This document shows, in pieces, positions 34,361 through 45,853 of a stretch of DNA of 64,000 nucleotides; the first letter of the stretch is position 1; each line of letters opens with the position of its first letter. The position numbers and the translations under genes were made by a program. A model generated the notes under the pieces. It was not told the origin of the DNA. It saw only the letters and a list, made by a program, of their open reading frames with translations, and searched no databases. Source of the DNA: Variovorax sp. V93 (lineage in GTDB: Bacteria > Pseudomonadota > Gammaproteobacteria > Burkholderiales > Burkholderiaceae_C); NCBI RefSeq assembly GCF_041154485.1, contig NZ_AP028669.1, forward strand, positions 186,001-250,000. The letters run 5' to 3'.

Positions 34361-35504
34361 GTATGAGCAGCACAGCCGGCCTCGCCGACGATTCGCAGCA
34401 GGCGCCGCCGATCGCGCCCGAGCATGCGGAGGCACGCGCGCGCCGCGGCGCATCCGAGGCCGACCCGGTCCTGTGGGCCGGCCTGGTCGACCAGCCTTTC
34501 GAGCACGACCTGTTCATGCTGCTGCGCCGCCTCGATGCGCACGGGGGCCATCCCTTGCTGGGCCGCGCGCCGCGTCCGCTCGACGAGCCGTTGCGGCTGG
34601 GGCAGGAGCCTTCGATGGCCTTTGCGCCGTCGAACGTCTCGGGTGTCGATGTCGACGGCGACGGTCCGCCGCGCATCTCGATCTACGGCTTCGGTTTGTT
34701 CGGCCCGAACGGGCCACTGCCGCTGCACCTGACCGAGTACGCGCGCGAACGCAAGCGCCACCACAGCGACAACACGCTCAGCGCCTTCGCCGACCTGTTC
34801 CACCACCGGCTCATCCTGCTGTTCTACCGGGCCTGGGCCGATGCCCAGTCGGTCAACAGCCTGGACCGCCCCGACGGCCACCGCTTCGTCGACTACGTGG
34901 CGAGCCTCATGAACATGGGGCAGCCGGGGCTCAAGGAGCGCGACCGCATCGCTGACCATGCGCGCACCTTCATGGCCGGGCACCTCGTGCGCCAGACGCG
35001 CAACCCCGAGGGCCTGATCCAGATCCTGCGGCTGTACTTCGACGTGCCCGTGCGCATCGAGGAGTTCGTGAGCGACTGGGTGATGCTCGACGAGCGCGAG
35101 GTCAGCCGCATCGGCACTTCCGGCCGCAACCAGAAACTGGGCGCCGGCGCCACTGTCGGGCTGGCGGTGCGCGATGCGCAGGGCAAGTTCCGCCTCGAAC
35201 TCGGGCCGCTCTCGCAAAGCGAGTTCCGCGACTTCCTGCCGGGCAGCAGGCGCCTGCAGCAGGTGGTCGACTGGGTGCGCCAGTACGTGGGCATCGAGTT
35301 CGCCTGGGAGCTGCGCCTCGTGCTCAAGAAGCAGGAGGCCCTCGGCATGCAGCTGGGCAGCGACCAGCGGCTGGGCTGGGGCAGCTGGCTCGGCACGCGC
35401 CTCTCGCCCACCGATGCCGGCGACATGCTGTTCCAGCCCGAAGCCCTGTATTCCCGTTCCGCATCGGCTGCTTCCGCAGCGGCCGAGGCTTCTTCCATGG
35501 CCCT

Positions 35505-35508
<4 letters not shown>
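34357..35508 (+). CDS. tssG: T6SS baseplate protein TssG
   Basis: The 383-residue partner of TssF has FEHDLFMLLRRLDA near residue 50, LGQEPSMAFAPSNV, FGLFGPNGPLPLHLTEYARE and, at 145-160, FHHRLILLFYRAWADAQ. A second in-frame ATG two codons later (34363) is equally possible as start. The N-terminal 45 residues are Ala-rich and variable. The gene overlaps clpV by four bases. Confidence 0.95.
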
Positions 35509-38234
<2,726 letters not shown>

Positions 38235-38249
38235 GAAGACAAGAATGCA

Positions 38250-40056
38250 AGGAGACAAACTGCATGGCGAGAGTCGTAAGCGCGCGCACCCCACTGGGTG
38301 AGGACCAACTGCTGTTCCGCTCGATGGCGGGCACCGAGGGCCTGTCGCAGCTGTTCGAGTTCGAGGTCGAGTTGCTGAGCCCGAGTGCTGCGCTGGATCT
38401 GAAGTCGGTGCTGGGCAAGCCGCTGTCGCTGGAGATCCAGACGGCAGTGGCGGGCGAGCCGCGCTTTCTGAACGGGCAGATCGTTCGCTTCTCGATGGTG
38501 GGGCGCGAAGGCGGCACCTCGCGCCACACCGTGTACCGGGCGAGCGTGCGGCCGTGGCTGTGGTACCTCACGCGCTCGAGCGACAACAAGATCTTCCAGA
38601 ACAAGAGCGTGGTGGAAATCCTGGAGGAGGTGTTCGGCGACTACGGCTTCGCGTTCGAGAAGAAATTGAGCGGCAGCTACCGTCAGTGGGAGTACTGCGT
38701 GCAGTACAACGAGAGCGACTTCGCCTTCGTGAGCCGGCTGATGGAACTCGAAGGCATCTACTACTACTTCAAGCACGAGAAGGACCAGCACACGCTGGTG
38801 CTGGCCGACGACATCGGTGCGCACGAAGCGATGCCCGGCTACGACACCATCGACTACTTCGCGGCCGACCGTGAGATCACCGAGGACATGGAAGTCATCC
38901 GCGAGTGGCAACCCAGCGAAGAGATCCGCTCGGGCAGCTACACCGTGGACGACTTCAACTTCACCACGCCCAAGGGCGACCTGATGAACGTGCGCAGCCA
39001 ACCCAGGCCGCACGACAACGCCGACTACGAGATCCACGAGTGGCTGGGCGACTATCCCGCTGCCGGTGATGGCGAGCACTACGCGCGTGTTCGGCTCGAA
39101 GAGACGCAGGCCCTCGCGCAGCGCAGCGCGGGCCAGGCGACCGTGCGCGGCATGGCGCCGGGCTACAAGTTCACCATGCGCAACTCGCCGAGGTCGGACG
39201 ACAACCAGGAGTACCTGGCGGTGGCCGTGTCGTACGCGCTGCGCGAAGGCGGCTATGCCACGGGCGCCGCGCCGGGCGAATACAACTTCGACTTCGTGGT
39301 GCAGCCTACTTCGCTCGCGTTCAGGGCACCGCGGCAGACGCCGGTGCCGCGCACCAGCGGGCCGCAGACCGCGACGGTGGTGGGTCCCGAGGGCGAGGAG
39401 ATCTGGACCGACCAGTACGGCCGCGTGAAGGTGCAGTTCCACTGGGACCGCTACGGCCAGCGCAACGAGAACAGCTCGCGCTTCGTTCGGGTGTCGCAGA
39501 TCTGGGCCGGTGAGCGCTTCGGCGGGGTGTTCACGCCGCGCATCGGGCAGGAGGTGGTGGTGGACTTCATCGGTGGCCGGGTGGACCGGCCGGTGATCGT
39601 GGGGCGGGTGTACAACGCCGACCAGATGCCGCCATTCGCGCTGCCGGGCGAGGCCACCAAGAGCGGCATCGTCACGCGCTCGAGCAAGGGGGGGTCGCCC
39701 GCGAACGCGAACGCCTTCGTGTTCGAGGACAAGATGGGCGCCGAGCAGATCCTGCTGCACGCCGAGCGCAACCTCGATGTGGAGGTGGAGGGCGACGAGA
39801 CGCACACGACCGAGAAGACGCGCACCACGCTGATCAAGGGGCACGAGTCGGCCACCTACGAGTCGGGCGAGGAGCGGCACATCACGGGCGGCGCGGTGGA
39901 GACCATCGACGGCGGCGAGGAGCGCACGGTGACCGGCGGGGCGACCGAGACGGTGAAGGGCGGGGAGACGCGCACGATCAAGGGCGGTGCGACCGAGACG
40001 ATCACGGGCGGGGAGACGCGGCTGGTCAACGACGGAATCAAGGAGACCGTCAATGG
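38250..40056 (+). repeat. 1.8-kb direct repeat, left copy (vgrG1)
   Basis: The stretch 38250-40056 recurs at 40677-42483, offset 2,427 bases. By eye the two are identical, from the ribosome-binding site through the needle repeats; the first difference is A at 40057 against T at 42484. Wobble positions also match, so the duplication or a gene-conversion event is recent. Confidence 0.85.
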
Positions 40057-40597
40057 ATGCGTGATGCTGACTGTCAACGGCACGGTGGTGCGCATCGTGA
40101 GCGGGACAGATATCCGCATCACCGGTGGCGGACGCATCGAGATCGTGAATGCCATCGACGCCAAGTTCGTCCTCGGGCCCGATCTCACGGTGGTCGCCGG
40201 ACCCAAGGTCGTCCATGCGCCCACCATTGTCAATCTCAGTTCGAGCTACACGATCAACACCAAGGACTACACGCTCGATGCGGATGTGATCATCTACAAC
40301 ACGCCGAAGCATGAGACGACCACGCAGGTGCAGGACCACCATCGCAACACGAACTATTCGGCCGCTTGGGGGAAGTTCGTTCACCGTTGGGAAGCCTACG
40401 ACTTCTATGGACTCAAGATGCAGGTGACGGGGGCGTTCTTTTCGTTGAACGGAATCTTCGTCAACCTTTCGACGGTGAATTCGATCGAGCACAGGATCAG
40501 GCGGCAATTCGAGTTCGTCGAATTCCAGAACTTCAGGTCGGAGGTCAAGAAGAAAGGGCTGCGTGCGGCGCTTGCAACGATATACATCAAGGCCTGA
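38264..40597 (+). CDS. vgrG: T6SS spike protein VgrG, copy 1
   Basis: The 777-residue spike has the gp27-like base (LFRSMAGTEGLSQLFEFEVE; SDFAFVSRLMELEGIYYYF), the OB-fold gp5 part (IWTDQYGRVKVQFHWDR; VGRVYN) and a needle of repeats such as GGETRTIKGG and GGATETITGG up to about residue 597. From GCVMLTV onward the sequence is unique, ending with a 150-residue tail that contains YDFYGLKMQ and NGIFVNLS. Its first 1.8 kb is matched exactly by vgrG copy 2, including the leader AGGAGACAAACTGC. No known catalytic motif is visible in the tail. Confidence 0.95.
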   Translation: MARVVSARTPLGEDQLLFRSMAGTEGLSQLFEFEVELLSPSAALDLKSVLGKPLSLEIQTAVAGEPRFLNGQIVRFSMVGREGGTSRHTVYRASVRPWLWYLTRSSDNKIFQNKSVVEILEEVFGDYGFAFEKKLSGSYRQWEYCVQYNESDFAFVSRLMELEGIYYYFKHEKDQHTLVLADDIGAHEAMPGYDTIDYFAADREITEDMEVIREWQPSEEIRSGSYTVDDFNFTTPKGDLMNVRSQPRPHDNADYEIHEWLGDYPAAGDGEHYARVRLEETQALAQRSAGQATVRGMAPGYKFTMRNSPRSDDNQEYLAVAVSYALREGGYATGAAPGEYNFDFVVQPTSLAFRAPRQTPVPRTSGPQTATVVGPEGEEIWTDQYGRVKVQFHWDRYGQRNENSSRFVRVSQIWAGERFGGVFTPRIGQEVVVDFIGGRVDRPVIVGRVYNADQMPPFALPGEATKSGIVTRSSKGGSPANANAFVFEDKMGAEQILLHAERNLDVEVEGDETHTTEKTRTTLIKGHESATYESGEERHITGGAVETIDGGEERTVTGGATETVKGGETRTIKGGATETITGGETRLVNDGIKETVNGCVMLTVNGTVVRIVSGTDIRITGGGRIEIVNAIDAKFVLGPDLTVVAGPKVVHAPTIVNLSSSYTINTKDYTLDADVIIYNTPKHETTTQVQDHHRNTNYSAAWGKFVHRWEAYDFYGLKMQVTGAFFSLNGIFVNLSTVNSIEHRIRRQFEFVEFQNFRSEVKKKGLRAALATIYIKA

Positions 40598-40676
40598 TGG
40601 CAGCGAAGGCAAAGTGATCTTGCCAGAGGCCTTTGCAGCGATCACGCGCACCGCGGATTCGGCAATTCGAACAACC

Positions 40677-42483
40677 AGGAGACAAACTGCATGGCGAGAG
40701 TCGTAAGCGCGCGCACCCCACTGGGTGAGGACCAACTGCTGTTCCGCTCGATGGCGGGCACCGAGGGCCTGTCGCAGCTGTTCGAGTTCGAGGTCGAGTT
40801 GCTGAGCCCGAGTGCTGCGCTGGATCTGAAGTCGGTGCTGGGCAAGCCGCTGTCGCTGGAGATCCAGACGGCAGTGGCGGGCGAGCCGCGCTTTCTGAAC
40901 GGGCAGATCGTTCGCTTCTCGATGGTGGGGCGCGAAGGCGGCACCTCGCGCCACACCGTGTACCGGGCGAGCGTGCGGCCGTGGCTGTGGTACCTCACGC
41001 GCTCGAGCGACAACAAGATCTTCCAGAACAAGAGCGTGGTGGAAATCCTGGAGGAGGTGTTCGGCGACTACGGCTTCGCGTTCGAGAAGAAATTGAGCGG
41101 CAGCTACCGTCAGTGGGAGTACTGCGTGCAGTACAACGAGAGCGACTTCGCCTTCGTGAGCCGGCTGATGGAACTCGAAGGCATCTACTACTACTTCAAG
41201 CACGAGAAGGACCAGCACACGCTGGTGCTGGCCGACGACATCGGTGCGCACGAAGCGATGCCCGGCTACGACACCATCGACTACTTCGCGGCCGACCGTG
41301 AGATCACCGAGGACATGGAAGTCATCCGCGAGTGGCAACCCAGCGAAGAGATCCGCTCGGGCAGCTACACCGTGGACGACTTCAACTTCACCACGCCCAA
41401 GGGCGACCTGATGAACGTGCGCAGCCAACCCAGGCCGCACGACAACGCCGACTACGAGATCCACGAGTGGCTGGGCGACTATCCCGCTGCCGGTGATGGC
41501 GAGCACTACGCGCGTGTTCGGCTCGAAGAGACGCAGGCCCTCGCGCAGCGCAGCGCGGGCCAGGCGACCGTGCGCGGCATGGCGCCGGGCTACAAGTTCA
41601 CCATGCGCAACTCGCCGAGGTCGGACGACAACCAGGAGTACCTGGCGGTGGCCGTGTCGTACGCGCTGCGCGAAGGCGGCTATGCCACGGGCGCCGCGCC
41701 GGGCGAATACAACTTCGACTTCGTGGTGCAGCCTACTTCGCTCGCGTTCAGGGCACCGCGGCAGACGCCGGTGCCGCGCACCAGCGGGCCGCAGACCGCG
41801 ACGGTGGTGGGTCCCGAGGGCGAGGAGATCTGGACCGACCAGTACGGCCGCGTGAAGGTGCAGTTCCACTGGGACCGCTACGGCCAGCGCAACGAGAACA
41901 GCTCGCGCTTCGTTCGGGTGTCGCAGATCTGGGCCGGTGAGCGCTTCGGCGGGGTGTTCACGCCGCGCATCGGGCAGGAGGTGGTGGTGGACTTCATCGG
42001 TGGCCGGGTGGACCGGCCGGTGATCGTGGGGCGGGTGTACAACGCCGACCAGATGCCGCCATTCGCGCTGCCGGGCGAGGCCACCAAGAGCGGCATCGTC
42101 ACGCGCTCGAGCAAGGGGGGGTCGCCCGCGAACGCGAACGCCTTCGTGTTCGAGGACAAGATGGGCGCCGAGCAGATCCTGCTGCACGCCGAGCGCAACC
42201 TCGATGTGGAGGTGGAGGGCGACGAGACGCACACGACCGAGAAGACGCGCACCACGCTGATCAAGGGGCACGAGTCGGCCACCTACGAGTCGGGCGAGGA
42301 GCGGCACATCACGGGCGGCGCGGTGGAGACCATCGACGGCGGCGAGGAGCGCACGGTGACCGGCGGGGCGACCGAGACGGTGAAGGGCGGGGAGACGCGC
42401 ACGATCAAGGGCGGTGCGACCGAGACGATCACGGGCGGGGAGACGCGGCTGGTCAACGACGGAATCAAGGAGACCGTCAATGG
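40677..42483 (+). repeat. 1.8-kb direct repeat, right copy (vgrG2)
   Basis: This is the second copy of the repeat starting at 38250. It begins within the gap after vgrG1 (AGGAGACAAAC at 40677) and ends at the codon where the needle of vgrG2 leaves the common sequence. Recombination between the copies would remove 2,427 bases and leave one vgrG bearing the vgrG2 tail. Confidence 0.85.
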
Positions 42484-43027
42484 TGACTTGGTGCTCAGCG
42501 TCAACGGAAGCCATATTCGCCTTGTGGCCGGCGCCGACATCCGCATCACCGGTGGCGGACGCATCGAGCTTGTCAATGCGATCGATCTGAAGGCGGTGCT
42601 GGGGCCGGATATCACGGTTGTTGCCGGACCCAAGATCGTCTATGCGCCCACGATCATCAACCACACCGACAACTACACGATCAAGGCAAAGAACTACACG
42701 TTGAACGCGGACGTCACCATCATCAACACGCCTAATAAGACGGTCAATGCCACCGATCAGCACTGGCTCCTCGGTTTCCTGAAGATCCTGACCCGCAACC
42801 AGGTGAAGGCGATTGCAGCAGCCACCGATTTCTATGGGGTCAAGCTGCAGCTCTGCATCAACAACATGCAGTTCAACGGCGTCTTCCAGAACTGGGCGAC
42901 GTACTTCATGCTTGATGCTCCTTTCAAGCTCGTCCTTGGAGAGAAGAAGGGAAAGAAGGCCGGCGCGGTGAATATTCGGAAGACGTCGTTCTATTTCACT
43001 AACTATTTCAAGATCAAGAAGTCGTGA
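40691..43027 (+). CDS. vgrG: T6SS spike protein VgrG, copy 2
   Basis: The 778-residue protein is identical to copy 1 for about the first 597 residues and then diverges from GDLVLSVNGSHIRLV. The tail keeps the same plan as copy 1: IRITGGGRIELVNAIDLK, a YAPTI strand, then a segment with TDFYGVKLQ and NGVFQNW, ending in a Lys-rich stretch (EKKGKKAGAV, FKIKKS). The pattern of shared spike and variable tail suggests the tails select different cargo or adaptors. Confidence 0.95.
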   Translation: MARVVSARTPLGEDQLLFRSMAGTEGLSQLFEFEVELLSPSAALDLKSVLGKPLSLEIQTAVAGEPRFLNGQIVRFSMVGREGGTSRHTVYRASVRPWLWYLTRSSDNKIFQNKSVVEILEEVFGDYGFAFEKKLSGSYRQWEYCVQYNESDFAFVSRLMELEGIYYYFKHEKDQHTLVLADDIGAHEAMPGYDTIDYFAADREITEDMEVIREWQPSEEIRSGSYTVDDFNFTTPKGDLMNVRSQPRPHDNADYEIHEWLGDYPAAGDGEHYARVRLEETQALAQRSAGQATVRGMAPGYKFTMRNSPRSDDNQEYLAVAVSYALREGGYATGAAPGEYNFDFVVQPTSLAFRAPRQTPVPRTSGPQTATVVGPEGEEIWTDQYGRVKVQFHWDRYGQRNENSSRFVRVSQIWAGERFGGVFTPRIGQEVVVDFIGGRVDRPVIVGRVYNADQMPPFALPGEATKSGIVTRSSKGGSPANANAFVFEDKMGAEQILLHAERNLDVEVEGDETHTTEKTRTTLIKGHESATYESGEERHITGGAVETIDGGEERTVTGGATETVKGGETRTIKGGATETITGGETRLVNDGIKETVNGDLVLSVNGSHIRLVAGADIRITGGGRIELVNAIDLKAVLGPDITVVAGPKIVYAPTIINHTDNYTIKAKNYTLNADVTIINTPNKTVNATDQHWLLGFLKILTRNQVKAIAAATDFYGVKLQLCINNMQFNGVFQNWATYFMLDAPFKLVLGEKKGKKAGAVNIRKTSFYFTNYFKIKKS

Positions 43028-43079
43028 GACTGGTTTCTCGCCCGTTTCTGCACTCCATCGAGATGAGAGGCAACAAGCC

Positions 43080-45410
43080 ATGGACCGGATATTGAAAGCC
43101 TACTCGCCGTTGGGCGAAGACCAACTATTGTTCCGTGCCATGCATGGCACGGAAGGACTTTCGCAGTTGTTCGAGTTCGAGGTGGAATTACTAAGTCCAC
43201 GACGATCGATCGACGCCGGCGAGGTGCTGGGCAAAGCGCTCGCGCTAGAGATGCGGACGGCCGGCGGCACCCGGTTCCTCCATGGCCAAATCGTGCGTTT
43301 CGCTGCGGTTGGCCGCGAAAGCAGTGGTTCGCGCTACACCGTGCACCGTGCGACGGTGCGGCCCTGGTTGTGGTTTCTCACGCGTTCGAGCGGCAACAAG
43401 GTTTTTCAGAACAAGTCGGTGGTTGAGATCCTCGAGGAAGTCTTTGGGGGCTACGGTTTTGCATTCGAGAAAAAGCTTTCGGGCAGCTACAGGCCATGGG
43501 AGCTCTGCGTGCAATATGAAGAGAGCGACTTCGACTTTGTGAGCCGCCTGATGGAGCTCGAGGGCATCTATTACTATTTCAAGCACGAGAAAAACAAGCA
43601 CACGCTTGTTCTGGCCGATGACATCGGGGCGCACGAAGACATTCCAGGGTATGCCAGCATCGATTACTTTGCTGCTGATCTGGACGCCAGCGACGATCTG
43701 GAGGTCATCGACGCTTGGCAAGCGACCGAGGAAATCCGCTCGGGTAGTTACGCCTTGGACGACTTCAACTTCACGACATTCAAGGCCGATCTCCGCACTG
43801 TTCGCAGCCAGCCTCGCACGCATGCCAACGCCGACTACGAAATGTACGAATGGCTCGGCGACTACACCGATGTAGCGCAGGCCGAACACTACGCGCGCGT
43901 CCGGCTGGAGGAATCGCAATCTCTAGCCGCACGCAGCTCTGGGCATGCGACCGTGCGTGGAATGGCGCCGGGCTATCGCTTCAGCATGCGCAACTCGCCG
44001 CGCGAAAGCGACAACTGCGAATATCTGGTCGTGTCGGTGTCCTATGCATTGCGTGAAGGCGGCTATGCGACGGGCGCAGCCCCGGGCGCGTACAGCTTCG
44101 GCTTCACGGCCCAACCCACGGACAATCCGTTCCGCGCGGCGCGGCGCACGCCGATGCCCCGCACGACGGGCCCGCAGACCGCCACGGTGGTGGGTCCCGA
44201 AGGTTCGGAGATCTGGACTGACCAATACGGCCGCGTGAAAGTGCAGTTTCACTGGGACCGCGAAGGCCAGCGCAACGAGAACAGCTCGAGCTGGGTGCGG
44301 GTTTCGCAGGCTTGGGCGGGCGATGGATTCGGTACCGTTCACGTTCCGCGGATCGGCCAGGAGGTGGTGGTCGACTTTATCGCGGGCCGCATCGATCGAC
44401 CCATCGTCATTGGCCGCGTCTACAACGCCGACCAGATGCCACCGTTCGATCTGCCGAGCGAAGCCACCCGAAGCGGCATTGTTTCACGGTCCACGCCGGG
44501 GGGCGCAGTCGCCAATGCCAACGTGCTCGCCTTCGAGGACCGGACAGGTGCCGAGCAGATCCTGCTGCATGCGCAGCGCAACCTCGACGTGGAGGTGGAG
44601 GGCGACGAGACGCACACCACGCAGAAGACGCGCACAACCTTGATCAAGGGGCACGAATCGGCGACCTACGAATCAGGCGAAGAGCGGCACATCACGAACG
44701 GCGCGGAAGAAACCATCGACGATGGCGAGACGCGTACGGTGACAGGTGGAGCGATCGAGACGGTGAAAGGCGGAGAGACGCGCACGATCGAGGATGGCGC
44801 GACCGAGAGGATCAGCGGGGGCGAGTTGCGCACGGTCAACGGCGGCATCAACGAAACAGTGAACGGCGATGTCGTTGTGACCATCAATGGCACCGTGTTG
44901 CGCCTCGTGAGCGGCGCCGATATTCGCGTCACCGGTAGCGGCCGGGTGGAGATCGTCAATGCGGTGGACATCACCCTGGTTCAGGGCCCAAAGCTGAAGA
45001 CTGTACTGGGGCCCAAGATCGTCTATGCGCCCAGCATGCGCAATACCAGCACGGACTACGTCATTTCCACCACCACGTTCAAGCTCAATGCGACCGGCAC
45101 CGTGATCAACACGCCGGAGCAACATGTCAACGCCGCCGACCAGAGCTGGTGGAACCAACTCACGAGGGAATCCTATTGGCACCAGAGATTGTTCGTCCTC
45201 GCCAGCCTGGACCTGTTTGGAAACAAGATACAGACGTCGATCATCAATTCGCTGCTCCAACCGGGAATGTTCGTGAACCTTTCGGTGCTCAACTGGGTTC
45301 AAGCGAAAAAAGTGACCGATGTGCCATGGGCGAAGATTGCGGCAGGGCTCGCCTCATTGCGCTCCGGGGGCAAGCAGAAGACGACCAGCGGTATGGAAGT
45401 CGAAAGCTGA
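43080..45410 (+). CDS. vgrG: T6SS spike protein VgrG, copy 3 (divergent)
   Basis: At 776 residues this is a paralogue of copies 1 and 2 with many substitutions throughout and visibly more A/T at third positions, so it is older or of other origin. The gp27/gp5 marks (FEFEVELLSP; SDFDFVSRLMELEGIYYYF; FHWDREGQRNENSS) and needle repeats are kept. The tail contains LDLFGNKIQ and GMFVNLSVLNW, equivalent to the FYGxKxQ and NGxFxN region of the others, and ends with a polar extension. It is followed immediately by a small membrane-protein gene and the DUF2169 module, which it may serve. Confidence 0.93.
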   Translation: MDRILKAYSPLGEDQLLFRAMHGTEGLSQLFEFEVELLSPRRSIDAGEVLGKALALEMRTAGGTRFLHGQIVRFAAVGRESSGSRYTVHRATVRPWLWFLTRSSGNKVFQNKSVVEILEEVFGGYGFAFEKKLSGSYRPWELCVQYEESDFDFVSRLMELEGIYYYFKHEKNKHTLVLADDIGAHEDIPGYASIDYFAADLDASDDLEVIDAWQATEEIRSGSYALDDFNFTTFKADLRTVRSQPRTHANADYEMYEWLGDYTDVAQAEHYARVRLEESQSLAARSSGHATVRGMAPGYRFSMRNSPRESDNCEYLVVSVSYALREGGYATGAAPGAYSFGFTAQPTDNPFRAARRTPMPRTTGPQTATVVGPEGSEIWTDQYGRVKVQFHWDREGQRNENSSSWVRVSQAWAGDGFGTVHVPRIGQEVVVDFIAGRIDRPIVIGRVYNADQMPPFDLPSEATRSGIVSRSTPGGAVANANVLAFEDRTGAEQILLHAQRNLDVEVEGDETHTTQKTRTTLIKGHESATYESGEERHITNGAEETIDDGETRTVTGGAIETVKGGETRTIEDGATERISGGELRTVNGGINETVNGDVVVTINGTVLRLVSGADIRVTGSGRVEIVNAVDITLVQGPKLKTVLGPKIVYAPSMRNTSTDYVISTTTFKLNATGTVINTPEQHVNAADQSWWNQLTRESYWHQRLFVLASLDLFGNKIQTSIINSLLQPGMFVNLSVLNWVQAKKVTDVPWAKIAAGLASLRSGGKQKTTSGMEVES

Positions 45411-45413
45411 GTG

Positions 45414-45848
45414 ATGGTGGATTGGCTGGATATCGCTGCAACGGTCTTGAGCGTCGTCCTCGGGGCGGCGGTCGTGTTCGTATGCTTTTTTCTCGTTCGA
45501 GGCGCTTTCGCCACCGAGGCGATCCATGTCGTGGAAGAAAAAGACTGGGAGGCGTTGAAGGGTGTCGGCCAGCGCGCCGAGGCCGATATTCTGATGCTGG
45601 CGCGTCCCCACAACCGGCTCGTTGTCTGGCGCAACGGTTCGCCCAACATGGCAGCCGCGGAATTGCGAGTGCGCTTTGACGATGACACAGGAACGACACG
45701 CGAGGCGAGTTTGAAAACCTTGATCGATCAGGAGCTTCTCGCCAATTTCACGGTGGGCAAGAAGCTGCCTATTCTCTATTCGAGCGGAAGCCCGCCGCTC
45801 GTGGCCATCGATCGCGAGCGCGCGCAGGTGGCGTTCTCTTCCACGTAG
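45414..45848 (+). CDS. Small membrane-anchored protein of unknown function
   Basis: The 144-residue protein was not recognised. One membrane helix (about residues 7-30, ATVLSVVLGAAVVFVCFFLV) is followed by a soluble 110-residue domain with WEALKGVGQRAEADILML, VVWRNGSP, LRVRFDDDTG and LPILYSSGSPPLVAIDRE, probably beta-rich. GTG at 45411 directly after the vgrG3 stop is an alternative start. Its place between vgrG3 and the DUF2169 gene suggests an immunity or assembly role within this module, but nothing in the sequence proves it. Confidence 0.7.
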   Translation: MVDWLDIAATVLSVVLGAAVVFVCFFLVRGAFATEAIHVVEEKDWEALKGVGQRAEADILMLARPHNRLVVWRNGSPNMAAAELRVRFDDDTGTTREASLKTLIDQELLANFTVGKKLPILYSSGSPPLVAIDRERAQVAFSST

Positions 45849-45853
45849 CGCGT

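Noticed and set aside
39880..40050. Tandem repeats in vgrG as DNA-level satellites
   Set aside because: They encode the needle beta-helix repeats typical of VgrG proteins.
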